In this document: piece by piece, positions 1 through 8,809 of the stretch
Position numbering within the stretch: position 1 is the stretch's first letter
How the letters are laid out: each line of letters begins with the position of its first letter
DNA from: Aestuariibacter sp.
GTDB taxonomy: Bacteria; Pseudomonadota; Gammaproteobacteria; Enterobacterales; Alteromonadaceae
Assembly (NCBI GenBank): GCA_017794925.1
Contig: CP051238.1
Span: 2,227,138-2,291,137, forward strand
Direction of reading: 5' to 3'
DNA: 64,000 nt
Made by a program: the position numbers and the translations under genes
Notes under the pieces: model-generated
Databases searched by the model: none
Told to the model about the DNA's origin: nothing
What the model saw: the letters and a program-made list of their open reading frames with translations, nothing else

Positions 1-90
1 CAATAGTAGATTCAGAAATTCGACACCAAGTAAACTCAGCGCTATCGCTACAACCCAACGTATCTGGGTAGATAATGTCCAGGATGTCAT
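1..90 (-). CDS. 5' end of a membrane or exported protein, cut by window edge
   Basis: An ATG at 88-90 (minus strand) opens a frame that stays open for all 30 codons to the left edge. A GAGG ribosome-binding site lies 6 nt upstream of it. The visible residues include a hydrophobic stretch (WVVAIALSLLGVEFLNLLL) that fits a signal anchor or first membrane segment. It starts 8 nt after the stop of the yjfC-like gene, so it is probably the next gene of the same operon. The family cannot be recognised from 30 residues. That it is a real start is inferred from the binding site and spacing. Confidence 0.5.
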   Translation of the reverse strand, partial: MTSWTLSTQIRWVVAIALSLLGVEFLNLLL

Positions 91-98
91 GACATACC

Positions 99-1265
99 TC
101 AGAGAATAATATGGGGCAAATAACGGGACAAATCCTGTGTGATCACAGACGCATCCTCACGTATAGACATGCCAGCAGGTTCATCGTTCACCAGCCAACT
201 CCCTATTAGTACGTAGTTTCCCGCATATTGGGGCAATGCGTGATACTGTTGAAAAACGAAGCCTTCTTCACCGTAAGGTCCATCAGACAAGGCGACTTCA
301 TTATTCCCTTCTTCTAATAAGGCGATATTCGCCCCTTCACGTGAAAATAGCGGCTTCTTAATCCAGCTTCCATCACGTGGACGGCTGACATCATCTTCAA
401 AAAAAGCCGGAAGCAGGTTGGGATGGCTAGTAAATTCCTGCCAAAGCAAGGGCAACAGCGCTTTGTTCGACAATACTGCTTTCCAGGCGGGCTCCAGCCA
501 ATCTACGTCAGCGCCTTGCAAAGCATCGCCAAACGATTCTCTCAGCATGAACTCCCACGGATAAAGCTTGAAGCAATGGGTTATGGCTTCATCAGCCAAA
601 TCAGTAAAATAACCGGTGTCACCCAGGCCTATATCTTCAATAAATACAAAGGGTGCACTGATACCCGCTGTCACTGCGCAATCCTGTAAATACTGTACCG
701 TACCGCGGTCCTCCACTGTATCCTGACAACAGCTGAAGTGAATATGGTGAAAGCCGTACTGATGTTTTAGTGCAGCAAAGCGGTTTACTAGTTTTTCCTG
801 AAGCGAATTAAACTGGTCAGCCCCCCGTGAAAGCTTGCCGGCATTGACTTGTTGCTCGAGCCATAGCCATTGCCAAAATCCGGTCTCGTATAATGAAGTC
901 GGGGTGTCAGCGTTATTCTCTAAGAGTTTGGCCGGATGTTTGCCGTCGTAGACCAAATCCAGCCGCGAATATAATGAAGGGGCTTGTTGGCGCCAGCTTT
1001 CTGCCACAAAATCCCAGTGCTGCTCCGGAATTTGAAAACGCCGCATGAGCGCTTCACTGTTTATGACTTTGTCGACAACGTGCAGGCACATTTGGTGCAA
1101 TTCCGCAGTGGGATCTTCGATATCCTGTTCAACCTGCTTTAATGTGAACTGATAATACGCAGATTCGTCCCAGTAGGGTTGCCCGTACATGGTATGGAAA
1201 TGAAAACCGTATTCGGTGGCCAGCTGCTTCCAGTTTGCTCTGGGCTGGCACGCCATTCGAAACAC
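99..1265 (-). CDS. yjfC: Glutathionylspermidine synthase-like ATP-grasp ligase
   Basis: 388-residue protein of the YgiC/YjfC family, related to the synthetase domain of glutathionylspermidine synthase. The family has an ATP-grasp fold and is expected to form an amide bond using ATP, but the substrate of the YjfC branch is not settled. The GTG start at 1265 is kept because the first residues ([12 protein letters not shown]) follow the pattern of the E. coli protein start, although an ATG lies three codons further in. C-terminal ATP-grasp features include [14 protein letters not shown] (about residue 305) and [19 protein letters not shown] near the end. It starts 3 nt after the DUF1190 gene and is the penultimate visible gene of the operon. 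Function within the operon is inferred. Confidence 0.88.
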   Translation of the reverse strand: MFRMACQPRANWKQLATEYGFHFHTMYGQPYWDESAYYQFTLKQVEQDIEDPTAELHQMCLHVVDKVINSEALMRRFQIPEQHWDFVAESWRQQAPSLYSRLDLVYDGKHPAKLLENNADTPTSLYETGFWQWLWLEQQVNAGKLSRGADQFNSLQEKLVNRFAALKHQYGFHHIHFSCCQDTVEDRGTVQYLQDCAVTAGISAPFVFIEDIGLGDTGYFTDLADEAITHCFKLYPWEFMLRESFGDALQGADVDWLEPAWKAVLSNKALLPLLWQEFTSHPNLLPAFFEDDVSRPRDGSWIKKPLFSREGANIALLEEGNNEVALSDGPYGEEGFVFQQYHALPQYAGNYVLIGSWLVNDEPAGMSIREDASVITQDLSRYLPHIIL

Positions 1266-1268
1266 CGA

Positions 1269-1886
1269 TTAACCGCCCCAGCCACTGGATTTGCTGCTGC
1301 TTCCCCAACTCGATTTCGCGCGTACTGTACTACCAAATCCACCGCGATTAATGGTGCGGTTGACAGTAGGCTTGGGCTTATAGACTGACGACGGTGCATA
1401 ATAAGACCGACGACGTATATCTCCATCGAATACATAGCCATTAGACGTTACCCAACGAGACCGAAAAGGCGAGTAAGGAGAAAATGACGTATAAAGTGGC
1501 TGCGAATAGTAGGGAGAGGGTTGCAATAATCTGCTGACAATAAAGCCGGCCATGAAGGGCATGAAAAAGCTGCCTGATTGTGACTGAACATACTGACAAC
1601 GTTCATTACCAAATTCGTATTCACAATCGGTTTGGCTGTTGAATCGGGGCGCGGTCCTGTTGTGTTCTTCAATGGCAGACTCGAAAGCTGCTTTACACTG
1701 GCCCAGTGCCTCGGGATTGTCTTTATGGCAATCATCTACCGACACATAAATTTGAGATGCGTCGCGATCTTCGCCGCAGGCAGATAAAAATACCGTAGCA
1801 ACCCCAACCGCAAGTGGCTTTAACGAGAAAGCCTTGCGCATACTGTGCAATGCAATATGTTTGGAACGTTTTTGTGAGTGGCTCAT
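1269..1886 (-). CDS. yjfM: DUF1190 (YgiB/YjfM-like) lipoprotein
   Basis: 205 residues. The N-terminus is basic and is followed by a hydrophobic segment ending in the lipobox LSAC (about residue 37), so it is predicted to be a lipoprotein. The body has the YgiB-type layout: a cysteine-containing region with DDCHKDNP and DCEYEFGNERCQY, then GSFFMPFMAGF, then a serine/arginine-rich tail with RGGFGSTVRAKSS. Residues after the lipobox are GEDRD. In enterobacteria this family always sits next to the ATP-grasp ligase, as here (3 nt). The molecular role is unknown. Confidence 0.88.
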   Translation of the reverse strand: MSHSQKRSKHIALHSMRKAFSLKPLAVGVATVFLSACGEDRDASQIYVSVDDCHKDNPEALGQCKAAFESAIEEHNRTAPRFNSQTDCEYEFGNERCQYVQSQSGSFFMPFMAGFIVSRLLQPSPYYSQPLYTSFSPYSPFRSRWVTSNGYVFDGDIRRRSYYAPSSVYKPKPTVNRTINRGGFGSTVRAKSSWGSSSKSSGWGG

Positions 1887-1895
1887 GGTTCGCTC

Positions 1896-2312
1896 CTAGT
1901 AGGTCATACAAGCAGCGTTGAGTAGTCCTACAGCCACTGACACAGCTGCCAGCATAACACCTGCCGAGATTTCGTTGTTATTAATACGCTCGGCAATCTT
2001 AGGCATAAAGGTAAAGCGCAATAATGCAAAGGCAAAGCTTTGAGCAATCACTGCAACGACACCCCAGATAGTGAAGTCGATTAATCCCATTGAGTTGGAG
2101 GCTGCGCTGGCAAGTGCAAGGCTGAAGCCAATCATCGCACCACCAAAACCGATGGCTGCAGATACATTTTGTTGCTCTTTTACCAGTTTCCACTCGTCGT
2201 GTGGCGTCACAAAGGCATAGACGATTTTAAATATAAACAGGTACAAAATTGAGATCGCAAAATACATTGCAAAGCTCGTTAACCCGGCCAGTGAGTCCAT
2301 TACGATGTCCAT
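1896..2312 (-). CDS. yjfL: DUF350 (YjfL-like) inner-membrane protein
   Basis: 138 residues with four hydrophobic segments (about 8-34, 50-70, 78-98 and 115-135), typical of DUF350/YjfL membrane proteins. The first loop after helix one (TPHDEWKLVKEQQN) is followed by a glycine-rich helix (AAIGFGGAMIGFSLALA), a hallmark of the family. It lies 17 nt after the DUF2491 gene and 9 nt before the DUF1190 gene. No biochemical function is established. Being always grouped with a PspA-like protein and an ATP-grasp ligase, it probably acts at the cytoplasmic membrane with them. Confidence 0.85.
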   Translation of the reverse strand: MDIVMDSLAGLTSFAMYFAISILYLFIFKIVYAFVTPHDEWKLVKEQQNVSAAIGFGGAMIGFSLALASAASNSMGLIDFTIWGVVAVIAQSFAFALLRFTFMPKIAERINNNEISAGVMLAAVSVAVGLLNAACMTY

Positions 2313-2329
2313 GTTATTTTCCTCTTGTT

Positions 2330-2974
2330 TTAGCCGTTTATGCGGATATCCGCAGGTTGAATATCAAAGCCAGTGCTGATCACTAAACAACGATCGGCAT
2401 TCTGACCCACAATCTTTTCTTCGCCAGCCACTAACAGCGACTCTGTGTTTCCATCGGACAAAACGCGTTCATACAGCATCATAAACTGGTCGGTTTCGCT
2501 GACGTCTTCATCTTCTTCATAGGTCTTTTCTGTCACAGCTACCGGCGGCGATACGTCGCCAACGGCATCCCAGACACGGCTAAACTCGTATCCTTCTAAC
2601 TCATAAACTGGCTTTGAAATGCCATCAGAGAGGCTCTGCTTCCACTGTGCTTCGTTACCAATAGTGGTGGTTGAATAAAAGTACCAAAGCTTCACATCGG
2701 TAATGTGATTTTCGGTCAGACCGCCGTCGAGAACTACCTGTAAAAATGCGTCGTCGTCGGTGTAAAAGCGAAGTAGTGTTCCGCCGCTATCAAGTTCAGC
2801 CTGGCCAACTGCCTGAATAAGGTGCTTGGACGCTGGATTTTCGATACACAATTCCGGAGTAATTAATTTAAGCTTGAGGGCATCCAGTTCGAATGAGCCA
2901 CCAAGGTATAGCCCCATGACTTCAGGTGCCTGAGGTTTTTTGGGTTGTTCGGATTTAAACCATTTCTTAAACAT
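2330..2974 (-). CDS. yjfK: DUF2491 (YjfK-like) protein
   Basis: 214-residue soluble acidic protein of the DUF2491/YjfK family. It begins with a short basic stretch (MFKKWFKSEQPKK) and contains LGGSFELDALKL, typical of the family start, and KPVYELEGYEFSRVW near residue 130. No signal peptide or membrane segment is seen. It follows the potassium-channel gene by 4 nt and precedes the DUF350 gene by 17 nt, so it is translated as part of the same mRNA. The activity is unknown. Confidence 0.85.
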   Translation of the reverse strand: MFKKWFKSEQPKKPQAPEVMGLYLGGSFELDALKLKLITPELCIENPASKHLIQAVGQAELDSGGTLLRFYTDDDAFLQVVLDGGLTENHITDVKLWYFYSTTTIGNEAQWKQSLSDGISKPVYELEGYEFSRVWDAVGDVSPPVAVTEKTYEEDEDVSETDQFMMLYERVLSDGNTESLLVAGEEKIVGQNADRCLVISTGFDIQPADIRING

Positions 2975-2978
2975 AGTA

Positions 2979-4028
2979 TTACTCCGTTACGGCCTGCCAA
3001 TCAACATCGGTAATACGCTGTTTGGCGATGTAGTAGAGTTTGTCCTGAGGCGCAATAACCGTATTGAGCGACGGATTTAACGCAACATCCTGGGTGCGCC
3101 CTGCCGGGGCATAGCCAATTAACGTGGCGTCATAACGCTCTTTAAACGCGAAGAATAACTGTTGATACGTTGCAGCGTTAATGTTGGCTGGCAACGTCAT
3201 TGAAAATTGTGCCTGGCCATCATCATCGACGCTAAGTAAATCGTGATGCAAGCTGCTTGAGCCTGGGTCAAACGCGGCTTTTGCCAGCATTTCAACTGCG
3301 ACACTGGGTGTACATTCCACCTGAGGGCAATGTTGTTGTAACAATCCAACCAGGCTTTCGTCGGCAAAATACGCCACCTGATGAGCAGATGGATTTTTTT
3401 GCGAACAATATAATGCGGTGGTGAGCGTCAGGTCGTCCTGAGGGTTATCAATTAATATTGTTGAGGCATCTGCAATGCAGGCTTTGTCCATGTCTTCATC
3501 CCGATTAAAGGATTCTACTTTCACAAACTCAACTTGCCCTGGCATGGGGTTGGTAATATCGGCCCTGACGCACAATACAATGTCAGGTCGTTCCGGAAGT
3601 GATTCGCGTTCCTGAAGCAAGAGCTTTAACAGCAATAAAGTGCGTTGTTCGTTCCAGCCAATCACCAGAATATGGTCAGTTACAGACAGACTAGATAATC
3701 CCATCAATCCTTTTCTCCATTGATTTCCCACAAAGGCCGCAATCCGGCCAATAACCATGGCAAAAATACTCAGGCCCAGCGGAATGACGTAAAACGCAAC
3801 GATAAGCTTACCTGCGTTGGTTTCGGGTGATAAGTCACCATAACCCACCGTTGACCCTGTTACTGCAAGCCAATAAAGAAAGTCGACACTGCCTGTCAAC
3901 GCTTGTTCTTCAGCTGCCCAGAGTAATAACCAGGATGTTGCTGCATAAAATGCCGAGGCCAATACAATGGTATACCATTTGGATTCAGCAAAGTAATGGA
4001 GCATAACGCGTCGTATTTTAATCCACAT
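2979..4028 (-). CDS. Two-helix potassium channel with RCK-like domain
   Basis: 349 residues. A first membrane helix (about 18-38), a pore loop with the K+ selectivity filter TVGYGDLSPET (about 60) and a second helix (about 73-98) define a 2TM potassium channel. A Rossmann-like regulatory domain begins at about residue 118 (DHILVIGWNEQRT), followed by a divergent C-terminal portion. Compared with E. coli yjfIJKLMC this gene is an extra member between yjfJ and yjfK. Such channels are known beside PspA-like and ATP-grasp genes in other bacteria. It starts after an intrinsic terminator at 4078-4128 and has a weak ribosome-binding site; an in-frame ATG seven codons in is an alternative start. The role as an ion-sensing or volume-regulating partner is inferred. 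Confidence 0.88.
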   Translation of the reverse strand: MWIKIRRVMLHYFAESKWYTIVLASAFYAATSWLLLWAAEEQALTGSVDFLYWLAVTGSTVGYGDLSPETNAGKLIVAFYVIPLGLSIFAMVIGRIAAFVGNQWRKGLMGLSSLSVTDHILVIGWNEQRTLLLLKLLLQERESLPERPDIVLCVRADITNPMPGQVEFVKVESFNRDEDMDKACIADASTILIDNPQDDLTLTTALYCSQKNPSAHQVAYFADESLVGLLQQHCPQVECTPSVAVEMLAKAAFDPGSSSLHHDLLSVDDDGQAQFSMTLPANINAATYQQLFFAFKERYDATLIGYAPAGRTQDVALNPSLNTVIAPQDKLYYIAKQRITDVDWQAVTE

Positions 4029-4053
4029 AATGCGCTAGTTATTCGTCCCTGTC

Positions 4054-4071
4054 GTTGAACTCAAGTTCAAC
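4054..4071. promoter_or_regulatory. Perfect 7-bp inverted repeat before the channel gene
   Basis: GTTGAAC and GTTCAAC, separated by TCAA, form a perfect inverted repeat 26 nt upstream of the channel start codon. It could be an operator or a small 5' UTR hairpin. No function can be assigned from sequence alone. Confidence 0.35.
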
Positions 4072-4077
4072 ATCTTC

Positions 4078-4128
4078 GCAAAAAAAGAAGGGGCATGACA
4101 ACCTAAAAAAGCCTAGGTTGTATGCCCC
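4078..4128 (-). terminator. Intrinsic terminator inside the yjf operon
   Basis: On the minus strand, arms 4114-4128 and 4090-4105 form 15 base pairs (one bulged base) around an 8-nt loop. They are followed by a tail of two T, one C and seven T. It lies between the PspA-like gene (ends at 4170) and the channel gene (starts at 4028), so it should end or attenuate transcription after yjfIJ. Confidence 0.8.
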
Positions 4129-4169
4129 GTTGGTTGGCCGGTGGCCGGGGTAAAACAGCATGGTAGTGC

Positions 4170-4850
4170 TTATTTACCCAGGATTCTTGCCAGTTCGTCA
4201 TCAGCAGACGTGCTGCCGCCTTTGATGCCGGCTTCGGCAAGGCGTTTTTCTAAATCGCTGGAAGACTCGTTGGTAGCAAGTTCTTCCGCCGCTTCAAGCT
4301 CTGCGCTGCGCATTTTCTGCTTTTCCTGAATACGACTCAGTGACTCAGTGGCCGTTTTCATTTTACTGTTGGCACCCATGTGGCGCGATGACACGGCAAC
4401 CTGCGCTTTTTGCACGCTCTCCGTCGCTTTTACCATGTCTACCTGTTGCTCCAGGCGGCGCAGGTTGGCTTTAGCCTGCTGAATGTTTTTCGCCAGGTTG
4501 GCTTCAGAGGCATTGAACTGATCAAGATATTGTTGTTCCTGATCGCGTTCTTCTTTTAACTCACTAACCTTTTGGGCACAATCAAGCGCTAATTGACGGT
4601 CGGTGTCGATTGCCTTGCGCGCATGGGCTTCATACTCTGCAATTGATTGATTAAAACCGTCGACCTTTTGTTGTGATAATTTACACTTGGCCAGAATCTG
4701 AGTGCGCGCATGATCTGATTTGCGTAACTCGTCTTTCGCTTCCCGAATTTCCTGCTCAAGGATTCTGATTGCCTGGCTGTCTGCTACAGCCTGAGCAGCT
4801 TCCGTTGCGCCGCCTTTTACCGCAGTGATAAGTTTTTTCCACACAGACAT
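4170..4850 (-). CDS. yjfJ: PspA/IM30 family protein
   Basis: 226 residues, almost entirely helical with long heptad-rich coiled-coil regions (about 25-165), the hallmark of the PspA/IM30 family. The family binds inner-membrane lipid as large oligomers and protects the membrane under stress. The N-terminus (MSVWKKLITAVKGGATEAAQ) gives an amphipathic helix as in other members. The C-terminal part (LEKRLAEAGIKGGSTSADDELARILGK) matches the YjfJ type rather than PspF-controlled PspA. It follows the DUF2170 gene by 19 nt and is followed by an intrinsic terminator, so it may be made in excess over downstream products. Confidence 0.9.
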   Translation of the reverse strand: MSVWKKLITAVKGGATEAAQAVADSQAIRILEQEIREAKDELRKSDHARTQILAKCKLSQQKVDGFNQSIAEYEAHARKAIDTDRQLALDCAQKVSELKEERDQEQQYLDQFNASEANLAKNIQQAKANLRRLEQQVDMVKATESVQKAQVAVSSRHMGANSKMKTATESLSRIQEKQKMRSAELEAAEELATNESSSDLEKRLAEAGIKGGSTSADDELARILGK

Positions 4851-4869
4851 AATACTCTCCTTTAAGGGG

Positions 4870-5259
4870 TTACTTCAGGTGCGCTTCATACGCATCAAGA
4901 AATGCCGCGACGTTTTGGAATAACGTGGCAACTTCAATTTGAATACTCTCTGCTTTCGATTGTGCACTCAGCGCACCAAAAGCCGTATAGTACTCTTCTC
5001 CGTTGATGTTCGAGATAGCAACCGTTGTCAGTGGAAACAACATGTGCGTAGACAGTATGTCATGGTCGAGTGCCGCCTTGTCCTTAACCTGGGACGACTC
5101 AAACAACAAACTTTCTACAATGATTTGCTCACCGCTGATCGCAAGCCAGGCATCCAGCCCATCCTGATTAGCAATTAACAATACTTCCTTTTCGCGGGTG
5201 ACTACCAGGTCATCCATGTCTGCAAACAGGGATTCGAGTTTTTCCAGATCCCAATCCAT
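4870..5259 (-). CDS. yjfI: DUF2170 (YjfI-like) protein
   Basis: 129-residue soluble acidic protein of the DUF2170/YjfI family, the usual first gene of the yjf cluster. It has the LFPLTTVAISNINGEEYYTAFGALS region (residues about 75-98), which is characteristic. It starts with ATG at 5259 and is preceded by the divergent intergenic region 5260-5499, where the operon promoter should be. The function is unknown; close coupling to the PspA-like gene suggests an accessory or regulatory role. Confidence 0.85.
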   Translation of the reverse strand: MDWDLEKLESLFADMDDLVVTREKEVLLIANQDGLDAWLAISGEQIIVESLLFESSQVKDKAALDHDILSTHMLFPLTTVAISNINGEEYYTAFGALSAQSKAESIQIEVATLFQNVAAFLDAYEAHLK

Positions 5260-5499
5260 AACGTCTCTCCTAAGCGATTAAAGTCAACGCGACCACTCTA
5301 GTCAGAATCATCGGTTCGATGCAACAATTTTGCTACAATTAACAGCGAAACCTTAATGAGTCTAAATTTTGTTTTGTTGCTTTCTCGATAACAACGCAAC
5401 AAAGTGTAGACAAAGACAGCTATTGCTGTCAATAATTATTATGTCTTTATGTGTAAAAAGATGTGTTAATGTAAAAAATAATTCACAAAAGGGGTTTTC

Positions 5500-5754
5500 G
5501 TGAAAGATCGGAATCAATGGCGGATGGCCGTACAACGCATTGTTCGCTCTGAAATGTCGATGCGCGGTATTAAATATCAGGGACTCAGTGACAGGCTGGC
5601 AGAAATTGGTATTGAACAAACGGCGGACAACCTGAGAAACAAGGTTAATAAAGGCATTCTGGGGGCTGACCTGCTTTTACAAATATTATTTGTGCTGAAT
5701 GCGAGAGCGCTTTCAGTAGATACCATTACGGCGGTGCTGGAAGAACAACAATAG
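5500..5754 (+). CDS. Small DUF6471-type protein
   Basis: 84 residues from a GTG start at 5500, with AAAGGGG about 8 nt upstream. The pattern W..AV.R.VR.EM..RGIKYQGLSDRLAEIGI...ADNLRNKVNKG resembles DUF6471, a small helical domain that looks like a degenerate helix-turn-helix. DNA binding is a guess from the fold-like pattern. It stands alone, divergent from the yjf operon, and could be controlled by or control the shared intergenic region. No terminator in its own direction was seen downstream; the hairpin at 5812-5835 has its T tract on the other strand. Confidence 0.65.
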   Translation: MKDRNQWRMAVQRIVRSEMSMRGIKYQGLSDRLAEIGIEQTADNLRNKVNKGILGADLLLQILFVLNARALSVDTITAVLEEQQ

Positions 5755-5811
5755 ATGGGTTAGCCAAAATTGCCTGTTGTAGCGTAGAATTGCTATGTGG
5801 GTATATAAAAT

Positions 5812-5835
5812 AAAAACCCAGCCAATCGGCTGGGT
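5812..5835 (-). terminator. Minus-strand intrinsic terminator
   Basis: ACCCAGCC (5816-5823) and GGCTGGGT (5828-5835) pair perfectly around a 4-nt loop. The T tract that makes it a terminator lies on the minus strand (complement of 5806-5816). No minus-strand protein gene lies to the right of it before 11663, which suggests an unannotated minus-strand transcript from the 5836-6135 region. Confidence 0.6.
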
Positions 5836-6000
5836 AAAAAAGGAAAGGAAGATGGGAGAACATCATCGCTTCTGGACATATACTAAACCTAATATTTCCA
5901 GAGGGAAGAGTGTTGATGTATAAATGAGCATCCCTGAGTATTAAAAAATATACCTAAACTTAATGGGAGTATTTCCCCATCGCTCCGGACCGCAGTAAAT
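5836..6000 (-). ncRNA. Possible minus-strand small RNA (weak)
   Basis: This 380-nt gap between 5754 and 6136 has no credible ORF. A minus-strand intrinsic terminator at its left end implies a short transcript reading leftwards. The stretch contains two related segments: CATCGCTTCTGGAC (5864-5877) is echoed by CATCGCTCCGGAC (5979-5991), and ATATACTAAACCTAAT (5879-5894) by ATATACCTAAACTTAAT (5947-5963). The 5' end is not defined. Alternatively this is simply the queA leader with an incidental hairpin. Confidence 0.25.
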
Positions 6001-6135
6001 ACGTATGATCGCAGGGAATATGTTAATCTTTAACGATTAAGAGAATAAAATATTTATTGTATTCTTTTTAACCTTTTGTCTAATGCTTTAGCCGTAGACA
6101 GCCATAGAAAATTATAAATTTAGTATCGACACTTC

Positions 6136-7182
6136 ATGAAATTATCTGATTTTAGCTTCACACTACCTGAACATTTAATCGCCAAGTACCCAACAACGGA
6201 TCGCACCGCCAGTCGGTTACTTCATCTGAATGGCACAACCGGAGAGGTGATACACAAGCAATTTCAGCAAATGCTGGATTTGGTTGAGCCGGGCGATCTA
6301 TTAGTTTTTAACAATACCCGTGTGATTCCTGCCCGTTTATTAGGGCAAAAATCCAGCGGTGGAAAAGTGGAAGTGCTGGTGGAGCGGATTGTAGATGACA
6401 ATAACGCATTAGCCCACGTACGAGCCAGTAAAGCGCCGAAACCAGGCACGGACTTATTGTTGGAAGGGGCGGTAAGCGTCACGGTAACCGGGCGCCAGGA
6501 TGCCCTGTTTGAACTCCGCTTCAACGGCAATACAACCGTACTTGAGCAGCTGGAGCAATACGGCCATATGCCGTTACCACCCTATATTGACCGACCTGAC
6601 GAGCAAGCCGACAAAGAACGGTATCAAACCGTGTACAATCAGGCTCCCGGTGCAGTAGCGGCGCCCACGGCAGGGCTGCATTTTGACGATGCGCTGCTGG
6701 AGCGTTTGCAACAGAAAGGCGTTAACCTTGCTTACGTCACCTTGCATGTAGGTGCGGGTACGTTTCAGCCTGTTCGGGTAGATAATATCCTCGAGCACAA
6801 AATGCATAGCGAATTTGCCATTGTACCGGAAGACGTGGTGAATGCCGTCAGGGCAACCAAGGCGGCCGGAAAACGCGTCATTGCTGTGGGAACAACGTCG
6901 GTGCGTTCACTGGAATCCTCTGCGCTTGAAGCAAGCAAGGACGAGGTACTGGTACCGTATCAATCTGATACCGACATATTCATCTATCCGGGATTTGAGT
7001 TTAAAGTCGTGGACGCTATGTTTACCAACTTCCATTTACCTGAATCTACACTGATCATGCTTATTAGTGCCTTTGCAGGCAGAGATAATGTACTGCATGC
7101 TTACGAGCAGGCTATTGAACAGGAATACCGTTTTTATAGCTACGGTGACAGTATGTTTATCGAAAAAGCGACAAACGCATGA
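6136..7182 (+). CDS. queA: S-adenosylmethionine:tRNA ribosyltransferase-isomerase
   Basis: 348 residues, full length for QueA. It transfers and isomerises the ribosyl group of SAM onto 7-aminomethyl-7-deazaguanine in tRNA, giving epoxyqueuosine. Characteristic segments are [16 protein letters not shown] at the start, [13 protein letters not shown] (about 56), [12 protein letters not shown] (about 177), [14 protein letters not shown] (about 201) and [20 protein letters not shown] (about 296). It is followed after 104 nt by tgt, the enzyme that acts earlier in the same pathway, and queF lies elsewhere in this window. The start ATG gives the expected N-terminus (MKLSDF). Confidence 0.97.
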   Translation: MKLSDFSFTLPEHLIAKYPTTDRTASRLLHLNGTTGEVIHKQFQQMLDLVEPGDLLVFNNTRVIPARLLGQKSSGGKVEVLVERIVDDNNALAHVRASKAPKPGTDLLLEGAVSVTVTGRQDALFELRFNGNTTVLEQLEQYGHMPLPPYIDRPDEQADKERYQTVYNQAPGAVAAPTAGLHFDDALLERLQQKGVNLAYVTLHVGAGTFQPVRVDNILEHKMHSEFAIVPEDVVNAVRATKAAGKRVIAVGTTSVRSLESSALEASKDEVLVPYQSDTDIFIYPGFEFKVVDAMFTNFHLPESTLIMLISAFAGRDNVLHAYEQAIEQEYRFYSYGDSMFIEKATNA

Positions 7183-7220
7183 TCTCTGCTTAATAGCTGG
7201 TATAATCCGCCCTCAATTGA

Positions 7221-8399
<1,179 letters not shown>

Positions 8400-8419
8400 C
8401 AATTTAAACGGGGAACATT

Positions 8420-8758
8420 ATGAGTTTATTTATTTCAAACGCCTACGCACAATCTGCCGGTGGAAGCGCTCAGGGCGGTGGTCTTGAAATGTTGATCATG
8501 CTGGGCGTATTCGGCCTGATTTTCTACTTCCTGCTGTATCGTCCGCAGGCAAAACGTGTGAAAGAGCACAAAGCACTGGTTTCTTCACTGGGTAAAGGTG
8601 ACGAAGTGCTGACCCAGGGCGGGTTAGTTGGACGTGTAACCAAAGTGTCTGACGAAAAAGACTTTATTGAGATTGCATTAAACGACGCAACAAATATTGT
8701 TGTGCAAAAAACAGCGGTAAGCGCTGTGTTGCCTAAAGGCACAATGAAGTCTATTTAA
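8420..8758 (+). CDS. yajC: Sec translocon accessory protein YajC
   Basis: 112 residues with one membrane helix (about 24-42, LIMLGVFGLIFYFLLYRPQ) followed by the typical cytosolic region KRVKEHKALVSSLGKGDEVLTQGGLVG. YajC forms a complex with SecD and SecF that assists late steps of SecYEG export. It has a good ribosome-binding site (GGGGAAC before ATG) and lies 20 nt after tgt and 51 nt before secD. Confidence 0.95.
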   Translation: MSLFISNAYAQSAGGSAQGGGLEMLIMLGVFGLIFYFLLYRPQAKRVKEHKALVSSLGKGDEVLTQGGLVGRVTKVSDEKDFIEIALNDATNIVVQKTAVSAVLPKGTMKSI

Positions 8759-8767
8759 TAACCGCTC

Positions 8768-8796
8768 ACCGGGTACCTTGGACATAGGTGCCCGGT
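8768..8796 (+). promoter_or_regulatory. Intercistronic hairpin yajC-secD
   Basis: ACCGGGTACCT (8768-8778) and AGGTGCCCGGT (8786-8796) pair over 11 positions, with one T-G wobble, around a 7-nt loop. It lies just upstream of the secD ribosome-binding site. There is no T tract, so it is more likely an RNA-stability or translation element than a terminator. Confidence 0.5.
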
Positions 8797-8809
8797 TAAG
8801 GGAATGTCC

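Noticed and set aside
423..689. 88-codon frame opposite the yjfC-like gene
   Set aside because: It lies fully antisense to a well-supported gene and has no recognisable protein pattern; the same holds for many other overlapping frames across the window.
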